Below, in pieces: positions 10,560-20,482 of a stretch of DNA of 64,000 nucleotides. The DNA is from Mesoplasma entomophilum (GTDB lineage Bacteria; Bacillota_I; Bacilli_A; Mycoplasmatales; Mycoplasmataceae), in the NCBI RefSeq assembly GCF_002804125.1, contig NZ_CP024966.1, positions 620,001 through 684,000 of the forward strand. The letters run 5' to 3'. The translations under genes and the position numbers were made by a program. Below the pieces are notes generated by a model. That model did not search any database and was not told the DNA's origin. It was given only the letters and a program-made list of their open reading frames with translations. The first letter of the stretch is position 1, and each line of letters opens with the position of its first letter.

Positions 10560-10913
10560 TTATAATATATGTCTTGTACTTAAATAAATTTTTCTATATG
10601 TGTAAATCCCATACATGAAAGCAAAAATATTTAATGTTAATAACTCAAATATTATTAAAATAAACATTGTTCTCATTGATTTTTCATTTAAATAGCTTCC
10701 ATATATATCAATCTTATATATAGCTTGTCAGCAGTACAATGAACTTACTATAGTTTGAATAAAAACTACACAAGGTAATATTCATCAAAAAGGAAACGGT
10801 TTTGCAACGCCAATATAAATACAACTAATTATAAAAAGTAAAGTTGAAACAATGAAAACTGCAATACTTGAATTAAGAGAAAATCTTGCTTTTTCACGAT
10901 CATTATATCTCAT
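10560..10913 (-). CDS. Small multi-pass membrane protein in the trehalose operon
   Basis: 117-residue protein not recognised. Three or four hydrophobic helices are visible: residues 15-35 (SIAVFIVSTLLFIISCIY), 40-60 and 85-105. Termini are polar. It starts 5 nt after the hydrolase stop, and its Shine-Dalgarno AAAGGA lies inside the hydrolase 3' end. Its stop is 17 nt before the kinase start, so it is an integral part of the operon. It may help sugar transport or be a regulator-like membrane subunit; nothing in sequence decides this. Confidence 0.8.
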
Positions 10914-10918
10914 TGTTT

Positions 10919-12538
10919 TTATTTCCTTTCGATGGCTATTACTTGATAAGGTTTTAAAGAATCAAAATTAAAATCATCATAATTATTTAAAATTATTTTT
11001 CAATTATTGCTATCTAGTTTTAATTTTATCAATTTATTTTCAGTTGTTCAGTTTGTTAATATAATTACTTCTTTATCATCTAATTTTCTACAATATGCAT
11101 AATCCTGTTCTTCAAAAAAGTTTATTTTACCATTATTAAATATTTCTTCTGTTAATCTCAAATTAATTACTTTTTTATAGAAATTTAAAACTGATTTGTC
11201 ATCATTTAATTGGTTTTTAACATTGATTTTTTTGTAATTTTCATTAACAAATAATTCTATATTTTCTTTTTCTGAAAACCCTGCGTTTAATTCATCATCT
11301 CACTGCATTACACTTCTTGCATTATCTCTTGATTTAATTCGTAAAATATCAAGTACTTCTTCTTCTGATTTTATTTTTAATAAATCATTAGCATTTCCAA
11401 TTGATTCAACATCTTTAAATTCATTAAGGTCATTAAAAGTTAAATTTGTCATACCAATTTCTTCACCTTGATAAATGAATGGAACTCCACGCATTAATGA
11501 AGTAAATGCAAAAATAGAAGTTGCACTTTCATATCAATATTTATCTACATTTCCAAATCTTGAAACAGCCCTTGGTTGATCATGATTATTCATAAATAAA
11601 GCTAAAGTAGAATTTTTTAATTGATAATATTCTTGTCATTCTTTTTGTAATTTTCAAAACAAGTTTAAATCAGGCTTTACATTTGTTCATTTATCATTAT
11701 TTTCATAATCAACTTTTAGATGTAAGAATGTAAAAACTGAATCAAGTTCTTTATTTCCTGCCTTAGCATATTTAGCTGATTTTTCTTTAGTAGTTGATGA
11801 AACTTCACCAACTGTAAATATTTCATTATCAGTTCCAAAAACTTCATTATGCATCAAGTTAAAGTACTCTTCAACTTTTGCTCCATCTGTATAGAATCTT
11901 CTACCATCCCCAATTTTATCATTTTCAAATAATGTTGGTTTGCTATAAAGATTACAAACATCAAGTCTGAAACCGCTAATACCTTTATCTTTTCAAAACT
12001 TCAATATATTAATTAGTTCATTTCTAACTTCTGGATTTTCTCAATTTAAATCTGGTTGTTCTTTTGTAAATAAATGTAAATAGTATTTATTTAGATTAGG
12101 TACAAATTCTCAACTTAAACCACCCATTTTACTTTTTCAATTAGTTGGTTCTTTGCCATTGACTGGATCTTTAAAAATATAATAATTCATATATTTTTCA
12201 TCACCAGCCAACGCTTTTTTAAATCATTCGTGTTGGTCAGAAGTATGATTGAAAACTATATCTAAAACAATTGTTAAATTTCTTTTCTTTGCTTCAGAAA
12301 TAAGAATTTCAACTTCTTCCATAGTACCAAATTCTTCATTTATTCCACAATAATCTGAAACATCATAACCACTATCTTTAAAAGGTGATTTTGTAAAGGG
12401 CGATATTCATATTCTAGTTATGCCTAAACTTTTTAAATAATCTAATTTATTTATTATACCTTTGATATTTCCTTTACCTTTTTTCTTACCATCAGAAAAA
12501 GTTAAAGGGAATATCTGATAAATTACTTCATTTCTCAT
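10919..12538 (-). CDS. treC: GH13 alpha-glucosidase, likely trehalose-6-phosphate hydrolase
   Basis: 539-residue glycoside hydrolase family 13 protein of the oligo-1,6-glucosidase/trehalose-6-P hydrolase branch. It begins MRNEVIYQIFPLTFSDG. DIVFNHTSDQHEWF lies near residue 95, GFRLDVCN (nucleophile Asp) near 192, FTVGEVSS (acid/base Glu) near 241 and MNNHDQPRAVSRFG near 318. MRGVPFIYQGEEIGM is at 349-363. The cytoplasmic location and position right after a PTS EIIBC gene fit hydrolysis of trehalose-6-phosphate to glucose and glucose-6-phosphate. Another alpha-glucoside phosphate (maltose type) cannot be excluded. GGGAAAAA precedes the ATG. Confidence 0.85.
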
Positions 12539-12572
12539 TTTTTCCCTTTTTCTATTTAGTTTTATTTTAATA

Positions 12573-14132
12573 TTATTTTAGTAATTCTGCTGCTTTTACT
12601 TCGATATTGAATTTTTCAAAATATTTAACTTTTGAAAATACCATTGTTAATCCTATTGAAACTGCCGCTGTTAATAACATTGATATCATAAATCATGTAT
12701 AACCAGTTCCAATTCAAGTATTAACACCTTCAATTTTTGATTCAACTTGAACATTTAAAATTCCTAATCAAGCACCATTTCCTGAGTTTGTTGCACTAAC
12801 ACCTGAAATAACTGCTAATTCTAATCCTAAACCTGTTGCAATTGAAGCTGCTACAAATGGATACATATGTTTTAAGTTAATACCATACATTGCTGGTTCA
12901 GTAACTCCTAGATAAGCTGAAACAACTGATGGGATACCTACATCTTTTGCTCTTGGATCTTTTTTGTTAACTAATATTCAACCAAGAACAGCACTTCCTT
13001 GAGCAATAGCTTGAGCACATGTTCCAATAAATAAGAAGTTTCCTCCATTTTGTATTGTATCTTGTACGAACACTGCATTAAATAAGTGGTGAACCCCTGT
13101 TAATACAATTGGTGCATATGCCATACCAATTATAAATCCGAAGAAGTATTTTGCAATGTTATTTGTAAATGCTCATGAAATAGCAAAACTGATAACTGAT
13201 GCAACTATAAATCCTGCAGGTCCAATTACAAACATAGCTAATGTAAATGTTGGTAAAATTGTCACTAATGGAACAACAATTTGACTTACAACTGCTGGTG
13301 ATGTTCTTTTAATTCATTTATTGATATAAGCACCAACAATACCAATAGCAAACGCAGGAATAACTTGCGCTGTATATTGAATTTTTCAAGGATATTTCAT
13401 GAAACCTCAGTCAAAGGCTCCATCATCCATACCTGCCATAATTTGTCAGATTCATTTAAATCCACCATCTTGTGAAGCTTCACCAGAAACATCATAAACG
13501 TTCATTAAAGGTGGAACTAATAAACATAATCCAACAACAATTCCCATAACTTGGTCAGCTTCCATTTTTCTAAAAATACTTCAGCATAAATGAACTGGTA
13601 GTCATCAGAAACAAACTTGAGCTGGAATTCATAAGAAGTCATCAAGTCCTTGTCAGAATTGACCAGATTTAACAATTATAAAACCATTAAAATCTGCTTC
13701 CAAAATATTTCTAAATCCTAAAATTATTCCACCTGCTACTAGAACAGGAATAATCGGAATAAATACTTCTCCTAAAAAGTTAAGAGATTTTAAAAATCAT
13801 CCACCATTATTTTCATTTGCAATGGCTTTTGCTTTTTCTTTTGTTACCGCTTGAACACCTGAAACTGCTACAAATTCTTTGAAATATTTTTCAACTTCTG
13901 TTCCAATAATAATTTGATATTGACCAGAAGATTTAAAAGTACCTTTAACACTTGGCATTGTTTCAACTTTTGGTTTATTAATAAGATTTTCATCTTTAAT
14001 AACAAGTCTTAGTCTTGTTAAACAATGTGTTGCTGATATTATATTTTCAGTTCCACCAAGATATTCAACAAGTTCTTTTGATCATGCTTTTAAATCAATC
14101 TTTATTTGTGGTAATTTTTCTTTTTTACCCAT
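12573..14132 (-). CDS. treB: PTS sugar transporter EIIBC, probably trehalose
   Basis: 519-residue permease of the glucose/sucrose/trehalose PTS class. The IIB domain comes first (residues 1-90), with the phosphorylated cysteine in SATHCLTRLRLVI near 31. It is joined to a roughly ten-helix IIC domain (about 110-510). There is no IIA domain; that must be shared. It phosphorylates the disaccharide while importing it. Directly downstream of a LacI regulator gene, with a perfect 16-bp palindrome between its -10 and RBS. It is followed by the GH13 hydrolase. The hydrolase type points to trehalose; sucrose is served by a separate operon in this window. Confidence 0.88.
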
Positions 14133-14148
14133 ACTCTTTGCCTTTCTA

Positions 14149-14164
14149 TTGGAAACATTTCCAA
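14149..14164. promoter_or_regulatory. LacI-type operator at treB promoter
   Basis: Perfect inverted repeat TTGGAAACATTTCCAA. On the minus strand it lies just after a TATAAT -10 box and before the Shine-Dalgarno of treB, the ideal place for repression at the start site. It shares the GAAA...TTTC core with the palindromes near the surface-protein genes. Confidence 0.8.
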
Positions 14165-14195
14165 CATGAATATTATAAAACAAAAAAATAAAAAA

Positions 14196-15143
14196 CTAAA
14201 TAATTTTGAAAAAATTCTCCATTTCAAACTTATTATTTAGTAATTTATTCCCTAATTGATATCCAATATAAAAATAATCTATAAAAATGTTTATATCTGC
14301 GTTAGTTAAAAATTGACTTTTACCCATTCCGCCAATATCTGTTGTAATATATTCGTCACGAATTTTTTTGCTCATTAAAAAACTAAAAACCGACATTGAT
14401 ATTGTATGTGTTGCAGATACTATTATGTCTGGGTTGTTTTCGCCAATTATTTTTTCAATAATTTCTTCTGCAACTTTAAAACTGTTTTGATCTAATAAGT
14501 AGTATTTAAAGTCTTTATTTTTTATTTTCTTTTCAAAAGCTTCTATTCTGTTCTTACCTGTTGTTATATCTTTTTTATTTAGACCAATAAATGCAATGTT
14601 TTTAGTTGGGTATTTTAAATTTATTATTGATGCTAATTCTTCAAACATTTTCTTATCATCAATTTTTATAGATTCAATGTCTTTAATATTTCTATTATAA
14701 ACAATAATTTTTGTTGTCGAAATATTTGTAATTTCATTAATTAATTTTTCCGAAGTATTTTTTGGTAAAAGAAGTACAATCCCAAGTGGATTTCTATTTA
14801 TAAGATATTTCAAATCATTAGTATATTTGTCGCTTTCAGAAGATGAAAAAAATACAAAAAAATTTATGTTTTTTTCATTCATAAAACTTTTAACACCATT
14901 TACAATTTCCATATTTGCAGTTTCATCTTTATTATAAGGCAATATTAGATAAACATCTTTACTTTGTTTTTTAATATTTGAAGCAGCAAAATTGGGGATG
15001 TAGTTTAATTCTTTTATGACTTTGTCTATTTTATTCTTTGCATTATCAGATATATTATAGTTATTAAAATATCTTGAAACAGTTCCTATTCCCACGTTTG
15101 CAGCCTTTGCTATATCATGATAAGTTATATTATTTTTGCTCAT
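14196..15143 (-). CDS. LacI-family regulator of the trehalose operon
   Basis: 315-residue repressor. The N-terminal helix-turn-helix is ITYHDIAKAANVGIGTVSRYFNN, with hinge INYIPNFAASNIKK-like sequence near residues 45-60. A periplasmic-binding-protein-like effector domain follows (about 60-310), with RNPLGIVLLLPKN and IVSATHTISMSVFSFL. It presumably binds the palindrome between itself and treB and responds to a sugar or sugar phosphate. GAGG lies 6-8 nt before the ATG. Two relatives of the same type (one decayed) occur further right, each directly upstream of a large lipoprotein gene. Confidence 0.92.
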   Translation of the reverse strand: MSKNNITYHDIAKAANVGIGTVSRYFNNYNISDNAKNKIDKVIKELNYIPNFAASNIKKQSKDVYLILPYNKDETANMEIVNGVKSFMNEKNINFFVFFSSSESDKYTNDLKYLINRNPLGIVLLLPKNTSEKLINEITNISTTKIIVYNRNIKDIESIKIDDKKMFEELASIINLKYPTKNIAFIGLNKKDITTGKNRIEAFEKKIKNKDFKYYLLDQNSFKVAEEIIEKIIGENNPDIIVSATHTISMSVFSFLMSKKIRDEYITTDIGGMGKSQFLTNADINIFIDYFYIGYQLGNKLLNNKFEMENFFKII

Positions 15144-15198
15144 TTAGTACCTCTTTTATATTTTAACTTTATTTTATAATACTAAAAAGGCAAAATAA

Positions 15199-15222
15199 AA
15201 AACATTGAATATTCAATGTTTT
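15199..15222 (-). terminator. Terminator after lipoprotein 1
   Basis: Perfect hairpin AAAACATTGAATATTCAATGTTTT followed on the minus strand by TTATTTTG, right after the lipoprotein stop codon. Confidence 0.85.
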
Positions 15223-15224
15223 AT

Positions 15225-18209
15225 TTAATACTTACCTAATAAAGGTTTTTGCAGCACTCATGAAGTTGTATTGGAATCAAAGTTTTCATATGATTTTACT
15301 TTATTCACATTTCATAATCCTAAATTTTGATTAAAATTAATTGCGTTCTTGAACATATTATTCATACTATTTAAATTTGCTGTATTTCACCCACTTATAT
15401 CCTGATTAAAATTCGTAGCTCCGCCAAAAGTTGCATTCATATTTGTTATTCTTGACACATTTCATCGTTTTATATTAGCATCATTAAATTTTTTTAAATT
15501 AAAAAATGCTGAATATAAAGAAGTTATTTCAATTGGCAAGTATGGTGAAATTTTTTCTAAATTTTCGGGCAATCTACCTATTACAAATGCTTCTTGGTAA
15601 TAATCTATACCTATTTGATAAACTTTAATACCATCATTTTTATTTTCAAGTGAAACAGTGGGCGGATAAACTTGAATATTTCCTTTCGAGTCCTCAGCTA
15701 TTGTTTCTTGTTTTAAGCCATCTCTACCCATTTCTGCCATGTAATAGCTTACTCTTTTTTCTCCGCCTGAAAGAGTATAGTAATTTTTATATTGATCTTT
15801 AATTTTTATATCAACAATACCACTGACATTATTAAAAGTAAACAACCTAAATTCAATTGCATTAAATTCTTCTTCAGTTAAATTCAAATATGCTATTGAT
15901 TTAGTTAAGTCTAAAAACTTATAGTTTGAGTTAACTGTAAAAACTTTTTTTACAGCTTGATCATACAATTGATATATTCTTGTTGTATCAATATATTTCA
16001 TAAAAACTATTTTATCACTTGTTACTATAAACTCGCCATTAAAATTTAAGTCATTTCATTTATAAGTTGAATCAATAAGTTCTAACTTAACTTTTATAAA
16101 TTTGTCATCTTTATTCACTTTTCGAGAACTTACAACTTTAACACCTGAAGCACTAAATTTTTTATATTCTTCAATCGCCAGATTTTCTGGTGTTTCTTCT
16201 GTTAAAAAATTATTCAAAAGATTTTGTATATCACTAACAGAAACAACATTAACATTTCAGTTATGCTTTATAGAAGTTGAATTAGAATATTCTAATTTTT
16301 TATTTGATAAAGATCATTGACCACTAAACATTCAGGTATCTTCGTGAAATTCTACATCTAAATGCTGATTTTTGCTTAAGGAAAAAATAATAACAATTAT
16401 TTTGCCTGGACCATATTTTTTGTCTACTGCTTGTTGCAATTCTTCTTTATTTCAAGCTTTATTCTTATGTTCATTATCATTAACTAATGAGTATAATTCT
16501 GAACTAATAATTTCAATATTCTTACTATTGTCAAATTTTGGTTTTGCTAAATTTCAGCTTTCAGTTTTTATATCAAAATCATCAACATTAATTACATTGT
16601 AAACATCTCAACTGCTTAGATTTTGATTAAAAGTATGAGCATTTTCAAACATATGATCCATCTTTGTAACTTTCTCTGTATTTCATTTACTAATATCTTT
16701 GTTAAATTGCGAAGCTTTTGCAAATGTATATGACATTAATGTTACTGATTGAGTATTTCAATTAGATATATTTCCATCAAATTTGCTTGCTTCATGGAAA
16801 GTTCCATACAAAGAAGTAACATTTGAAGTATCTCATAAACTTAAATCTTGATTAAATTCAAAACACTGATTAAACATATTTGTTAAGTTTGTTGCACCAG
16901 TTGGTAAGTAACTATTAATTTGTCTAATTTTTGATGGCATCATAGGTACTTGACCTTCAAAATTATAACCGATTTGGTAAATAGTTTCAGTATCAATTTC
17001 TCTGACTGAAGGCTCATTTTCATTAGCAAAATTTACAGCTACAAAAGTTTCTGTCTTATTGTCATAATAAATAGTACTTTGATTTTTTGAATTGTTTGTT
17101 CAACCATTCAACTTTACATCAATTTTGTTAGATAGTTTATACTTAACATTGTTTTTGGGATAAACAATTATTTTTCCTTTATTTATTGAAAATTGGATTA
17201 AATCAAATATTTCTGATGATGTATTCATTTTTATAATATATTCAATAGTTTTTTCAAGATCTTTCTGAGTTGAAGTGTTAAATGATAAATCAGATAACTT
17301 ACTTAATAACGTGCTTAATTCTTTTGTATCAATTATTTTTCTGTTATCAACTTGAACTTTAATTTCAAAATATGTTGAACTAATAATATAGTTATCTTCA
17401 TCAATAGTTATATTGATTTCAAAAACTGCATTTCCATCATTTTCACTCGGCTGCTTTTTATTTACTGATATTGTTTTAACTCCATTTGGTTTATGAATAT
17501 TTTTTAAAGCACTAACAACTTCTGAATCACTCATGCCATCTTTTACCGAGTCTTCAAAAGTTTGTTTTAGGATATTGTAATTAATAGTTTCCTTCTCACC
17601 AATTCTTATATCAACAGTAAATGTGTTGTTTCCATCAAGTTTATAATCTTCGTCCAATTCAACACTGAACTTAACTTGTTCATTTGATCAATGATAATCA
17701 TTTGTTTGAAATTCAACTGATTTAATACCTGCTATATTTATTATCTCATTTTCAATTGCAGTTTGAGCCGCTTCCAAAGTTACATAATCGCCTTTAACCT
17801 TATTAGCTGCAGCTTGAATTTCACTTGCAGCTAAAACTTTATACATTTTTCAATTATGAATTAAAGTTATTTCACCTATATAAGAACTTTTATCATTCGA
17901 CATTCCATTTCCAATAAATTTTCAGTTCTGGTTATAAACACCATCAGTTATTTTTTTCACTTCAGTTTCTGTTTCTTCAACAGTTATTTGTTCTTCACCA
18001 TATTTTTGATTAATTTCATCTTGCAAATCTTTTACTGCTCATTTTTCTTCTACTTTTGATTTCAATAAATTTTGTAAATTTTTTTGAAGTGTTTTGACAT
18101 GAACTTTTTCTAACTTACCTTTTACCAAATTTGAATTACATGATACAGCTAAAATAACACCATTTATTGTCAAAGTGGTTGCTGCTAAAAAACTTATTAA
18201 TTTATTCAT
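15225..18209 (-). CDS. BspA-like (DUF285) surface lipoprotein 1
   Basis: 994-residue lipoprotein. The signal peptide reads MNKLISFLAATTLTINGVIL, with lipobox LAVSC (Cys 25), so it should be lipidated and displayed on the cell surface. Two copies of a module begin W-x4-LQ-x3-[VI]-[DN]-x2-YG-x3-I-x-V (near residues 55 and 590). Two blocks of DUF285/BspA repeats, of the form FNQ-x-[LI]-S-x-W-[ND]-[VT]-x3-x-M-x2-MF, lie near 420-530 and 930-985. The closing sequence ENFDSNTTSW-x-LQKPLLGKY matches the end of lipoprotein 2. DUF285 repeats are leucine-rich-repeat-like adhesion modules; the ligand is unknown. The gene is preceded by a decayed LacI regulator and an operator-hairpin. GGGGGTG precedes the ATG. 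Confidence 0.9.
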
Positions 18210-18260
18210 AAAAACACCCCCTGCGTTTCTTTGTATTAAATATATGTTACCAAAAAAACA

Positions 18261-18306
18261 AAATAAAACATAAAAAATGAAACGTTTCATTTTTTTATGT
18301 TTTATT
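18261..18306. promoter_or_regulatory. Operator-bearing hairpin upstream of lipoprotein 1
   Basis: A long inverted repeat of about 22 bp per arm with one bulge, centred on the palindrome ATGAAACGTTTCAT. It lies between the LacI pseudogene stop and the lipoprotein start. The hairpin followed by a T-rich stretch can terminate regulator transcription, while its centre matches a LacI-family operator, so one sequence may serve both roles. Confidence 0.65.
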
Positions 18307-19261
18307 TAAACTTTATTTTATCAAATTGTTCTTCAGTTGTTTCATCACCAAAAAAGATTTAACTATTTGCCTTCCAACTTTAAAATAATCAATAGTTATT
18401 TTTATATCTGCATCTACCATTTTTTGAGAGAAATCATCTTTTCCTATATCAGATATTATAAACTTGTCTCTTAAATTGCTTCTGTATAAAAATTCATATA
18501 AAGAAACACTTAGAACATGAGTTTCACACGCAACTATATTCGCTGGGCAATATTCTGCTGTTTTTTCCATTCACTGAGTTATTAATGAGAAGTCATTTTT
18601 CTCTAAATAGTGAAAAGTGACAGAACTTTTTTTAATTCCATTTATGAAATTATTGTGAACCTCTTGAAACATTTTTTGATTTAATGTATCAGCATTTTTA
18701 ATGCCTAAAAATGCAATATTATTATTTGGTAATTTCTGATCAATTTTTTCTGCTAAATTTTTAAAAATTTATGGAAAATTTATGGAAAAATGTTTTACTC
18801 CTTAGATTTTATAATTGTAGGTTATTTATCTCTGAACTCTTTATTTCTTTAAGAACTTTAATTAAAGAAGTATTTACTTTTTTAGACATAAAAAGAAATT
18901 ATTCCCAACGGATTTCTTTGAGTTATGTATTTAATATCTTTTTCATAAATTTCGGGATTTGGTGATGACATAAACTGAAAAAAATATTTCTTAAATTTAA
19001 TTCAAATTTAATACCATTAATTAGAGGCATATTTATTGCTTCATTTTCTGATGAAGGAGTTACAACATAAATATCAGAGTTTTTCTTTCTTAAGGTTGAT
19101 GCAGCAAAATTAGGAACATAATTTATTTCCTTTAAAACATTATCAATTTTAATTCTTGTTTTATCAGAAATTTTTTCACCATTAAAATATCTTGAAACAG
19201 TACCAATAGCTACATTTGCCATTTTAGAGATGTCATGATAGGTTATATTATGTTTGCTCAT
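18302..19261 (-). pseudogene. Decayed LacI-family regulator
   Basis: Close paralogue of the intact regulator upstream of lipoprotein 2. The first ~93 residues are intact (MSKHNITYHDISKMANVAIG, HTH present). A 4-nt deletion in the A-rich stretch at about 18982 then shifts the frame; the intact copy has four more bases there. The middle holds a duplicated TTTATGGAAAA and other indels. The C-terminal part resumes as MEKTAEYCPANIVACETH. It ends early because a run of T residues is one base short; restoring it gives KSFFGDETTEEQFDKIKFK. At least two independent frameshifts show loss of function. A truncated HTH polypeptide could still be made. Confidence 0.88.
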
Positions 19262-19373
19262 TTACTACCTCTCTTATATTTTAACTTTATTTTATAATCT
19301 AAAAAGACAAAATAAAAACATTTAAATATTTAATTATAATATAAAATAAAAAGTGAAGTTTTTCTAGCATCAC

Positions 19374-19709
19374 CTATAACTTTTTTAAATTTTCTTTATT
19401 AATTAATTTTTTAGCTTTTCATTTTATGTTTATAGTTTTATTTTCCAATATAACTACAAAACCTTTTTGAGAACTCATTCAACAATTCTACTTTTTTTCA
19501 AATGTTACAACGTTTACCACGAAGTCAATTTTAAAGTAAGAGAAATCTTTATATTTGTTGATTTATTTTTGATGATATAAAGTATTGTTAACTTTTCTAT
19601 TAAATTGGGCATCTTTTTCTTTATAAAATAACAGTAGCTTTATTTCTTTTTGTTTGTATGTAGATAATTGTTTTATATTAATACAAAAAGAAAGCAAAAT
19701 AATATATGT
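19374..19709 (-). pseudogene. Probable decayed gene, unknown family
   Basis: One frame runs 112 codons between stops if two internal stops (at 19563 and 19488) are ignored. The pieces look protein-like: KQLSTYKQKEIKLLLFYKEK, DFVVNVVTFEKK, MSSQKGFVVILENKTINIKW, ending KKLINKENLKKL. No motif I recognise; no clear start codon with ribosome binding site. Best read as an old, inactivated gene. Confidence 0.35.
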
Positions 19710-19739
19710 TTAACTATTCAAAAAATAAGGTGATTGAGT

Positions 19740-20190
19740 ATGTTTAATAACAGTAAGGGGGGTATTTATGACAGCAGGAAAAAAGTTATTTTTTTATTTC
19801 TAAATGGATTACACATAAATTATAAAACTCTTGGAAATTACAAGATAATATGAGACTTGATAACACTTACTTGTAAAAAGTAGCACAAAGTAGAAATTAA
19901 ATATGCTAAAGTTAAATACAATTGTTCGATTGATGGGAATTAAATTCTTGAACTTAGATAGTATTGTAGCTAAAGTTTTTTCATAATACCTGGAACAGGA
20001 ACACATAATCACGTTTATTTATCAGTTGCAATTAGTTATAAAAAATATGAAAAAATGAGTCAAATTAGTTCATAATACTTTAGATAAACTGAAACATGAA
20101 TTTATTTTACATTATTATAATGTTTTTCATTTTTTTCATACTAAGTTACTAAAAAAGTAAAAGAAATGAATTTACAAATATTTATTAGTA
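19740..20190 (+). pseudogene. Broken plus-strand frame with intact ribosome binding site
   Basis: This is the only plausible plus-strand coding trace in the window. AAGGTGAT precedes ATG by 5 nt, then 47 codons beginning MFNNSKGGIYDSRKKVIFLF run to a TAG at 19881. The same frame goes on across further TAA/TAG codons with pieces such as HKVEIKYAKVKYNCSIDGN and PGTGTHNHVYLSVAISYKKY. This suggests a once longer protein. I cannot name it; a transposase or toxin remnant is possible but unsupported. The 47-residue product alone could still be translated. Confidence 0.3.
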
Positions 20191-20350
20191 GAATTGAAAG
20201 CTCATTAAATAATAAAAAAGTTGAGTATTTTTTAGTTGTTTAAAAACTTAGTATTTTAATAGAATAAATACTTAAAAATAAGGTTAAAAAATTATGAACA
20301 GATACAAATATATAAGTTTTTACAAAAACCATAAAATACATAAATCTTTA

Positions 20351-20387
20351 AATTAATTAACGCAAGCCTTGCTAGCGTTAATTAATT
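20351..20387. repeat. Strong stem-loop, 13-bp inverted repeat
   Basis: AATTAATTAACGC (20351-20363) and its exact inverse GCGTTAATTAATT (20375-20387) flank an 11-nt loop. The loop itself contains GCAA/TTGC pairing. There is no T-tract on either strand, so it is not a classical terminator. It lies 95 nt beyond the lipoprotein 2 stop and could stabilise the mRNA 3' end. Confidence 0.6.
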
Positions 20388-20482
20388 ATTTAAACTATAG
20401 ATTTAATTTTTTCCAGAGGTTTATTCTGTAAGAATATCTTCTCAAAAGCAATGAGTTCCAAATTTAACTCATAATTGAAAAT

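Larger units (their letters stand above)
19262..20482. other. Gene-poor stretch with decayed reading frames
   Basis: No intact gene of normal size. The right part of the minus strand and the middle of the plus strand hold broken frames, listed separately. The remainder is very AT-rich without recognisable RNA genes. A strong stem-loop stands near the right end. The region lies between the two regulator-lipoprotein units and looks like the scar of a past insertion or duplication. Confidence 0.6.
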
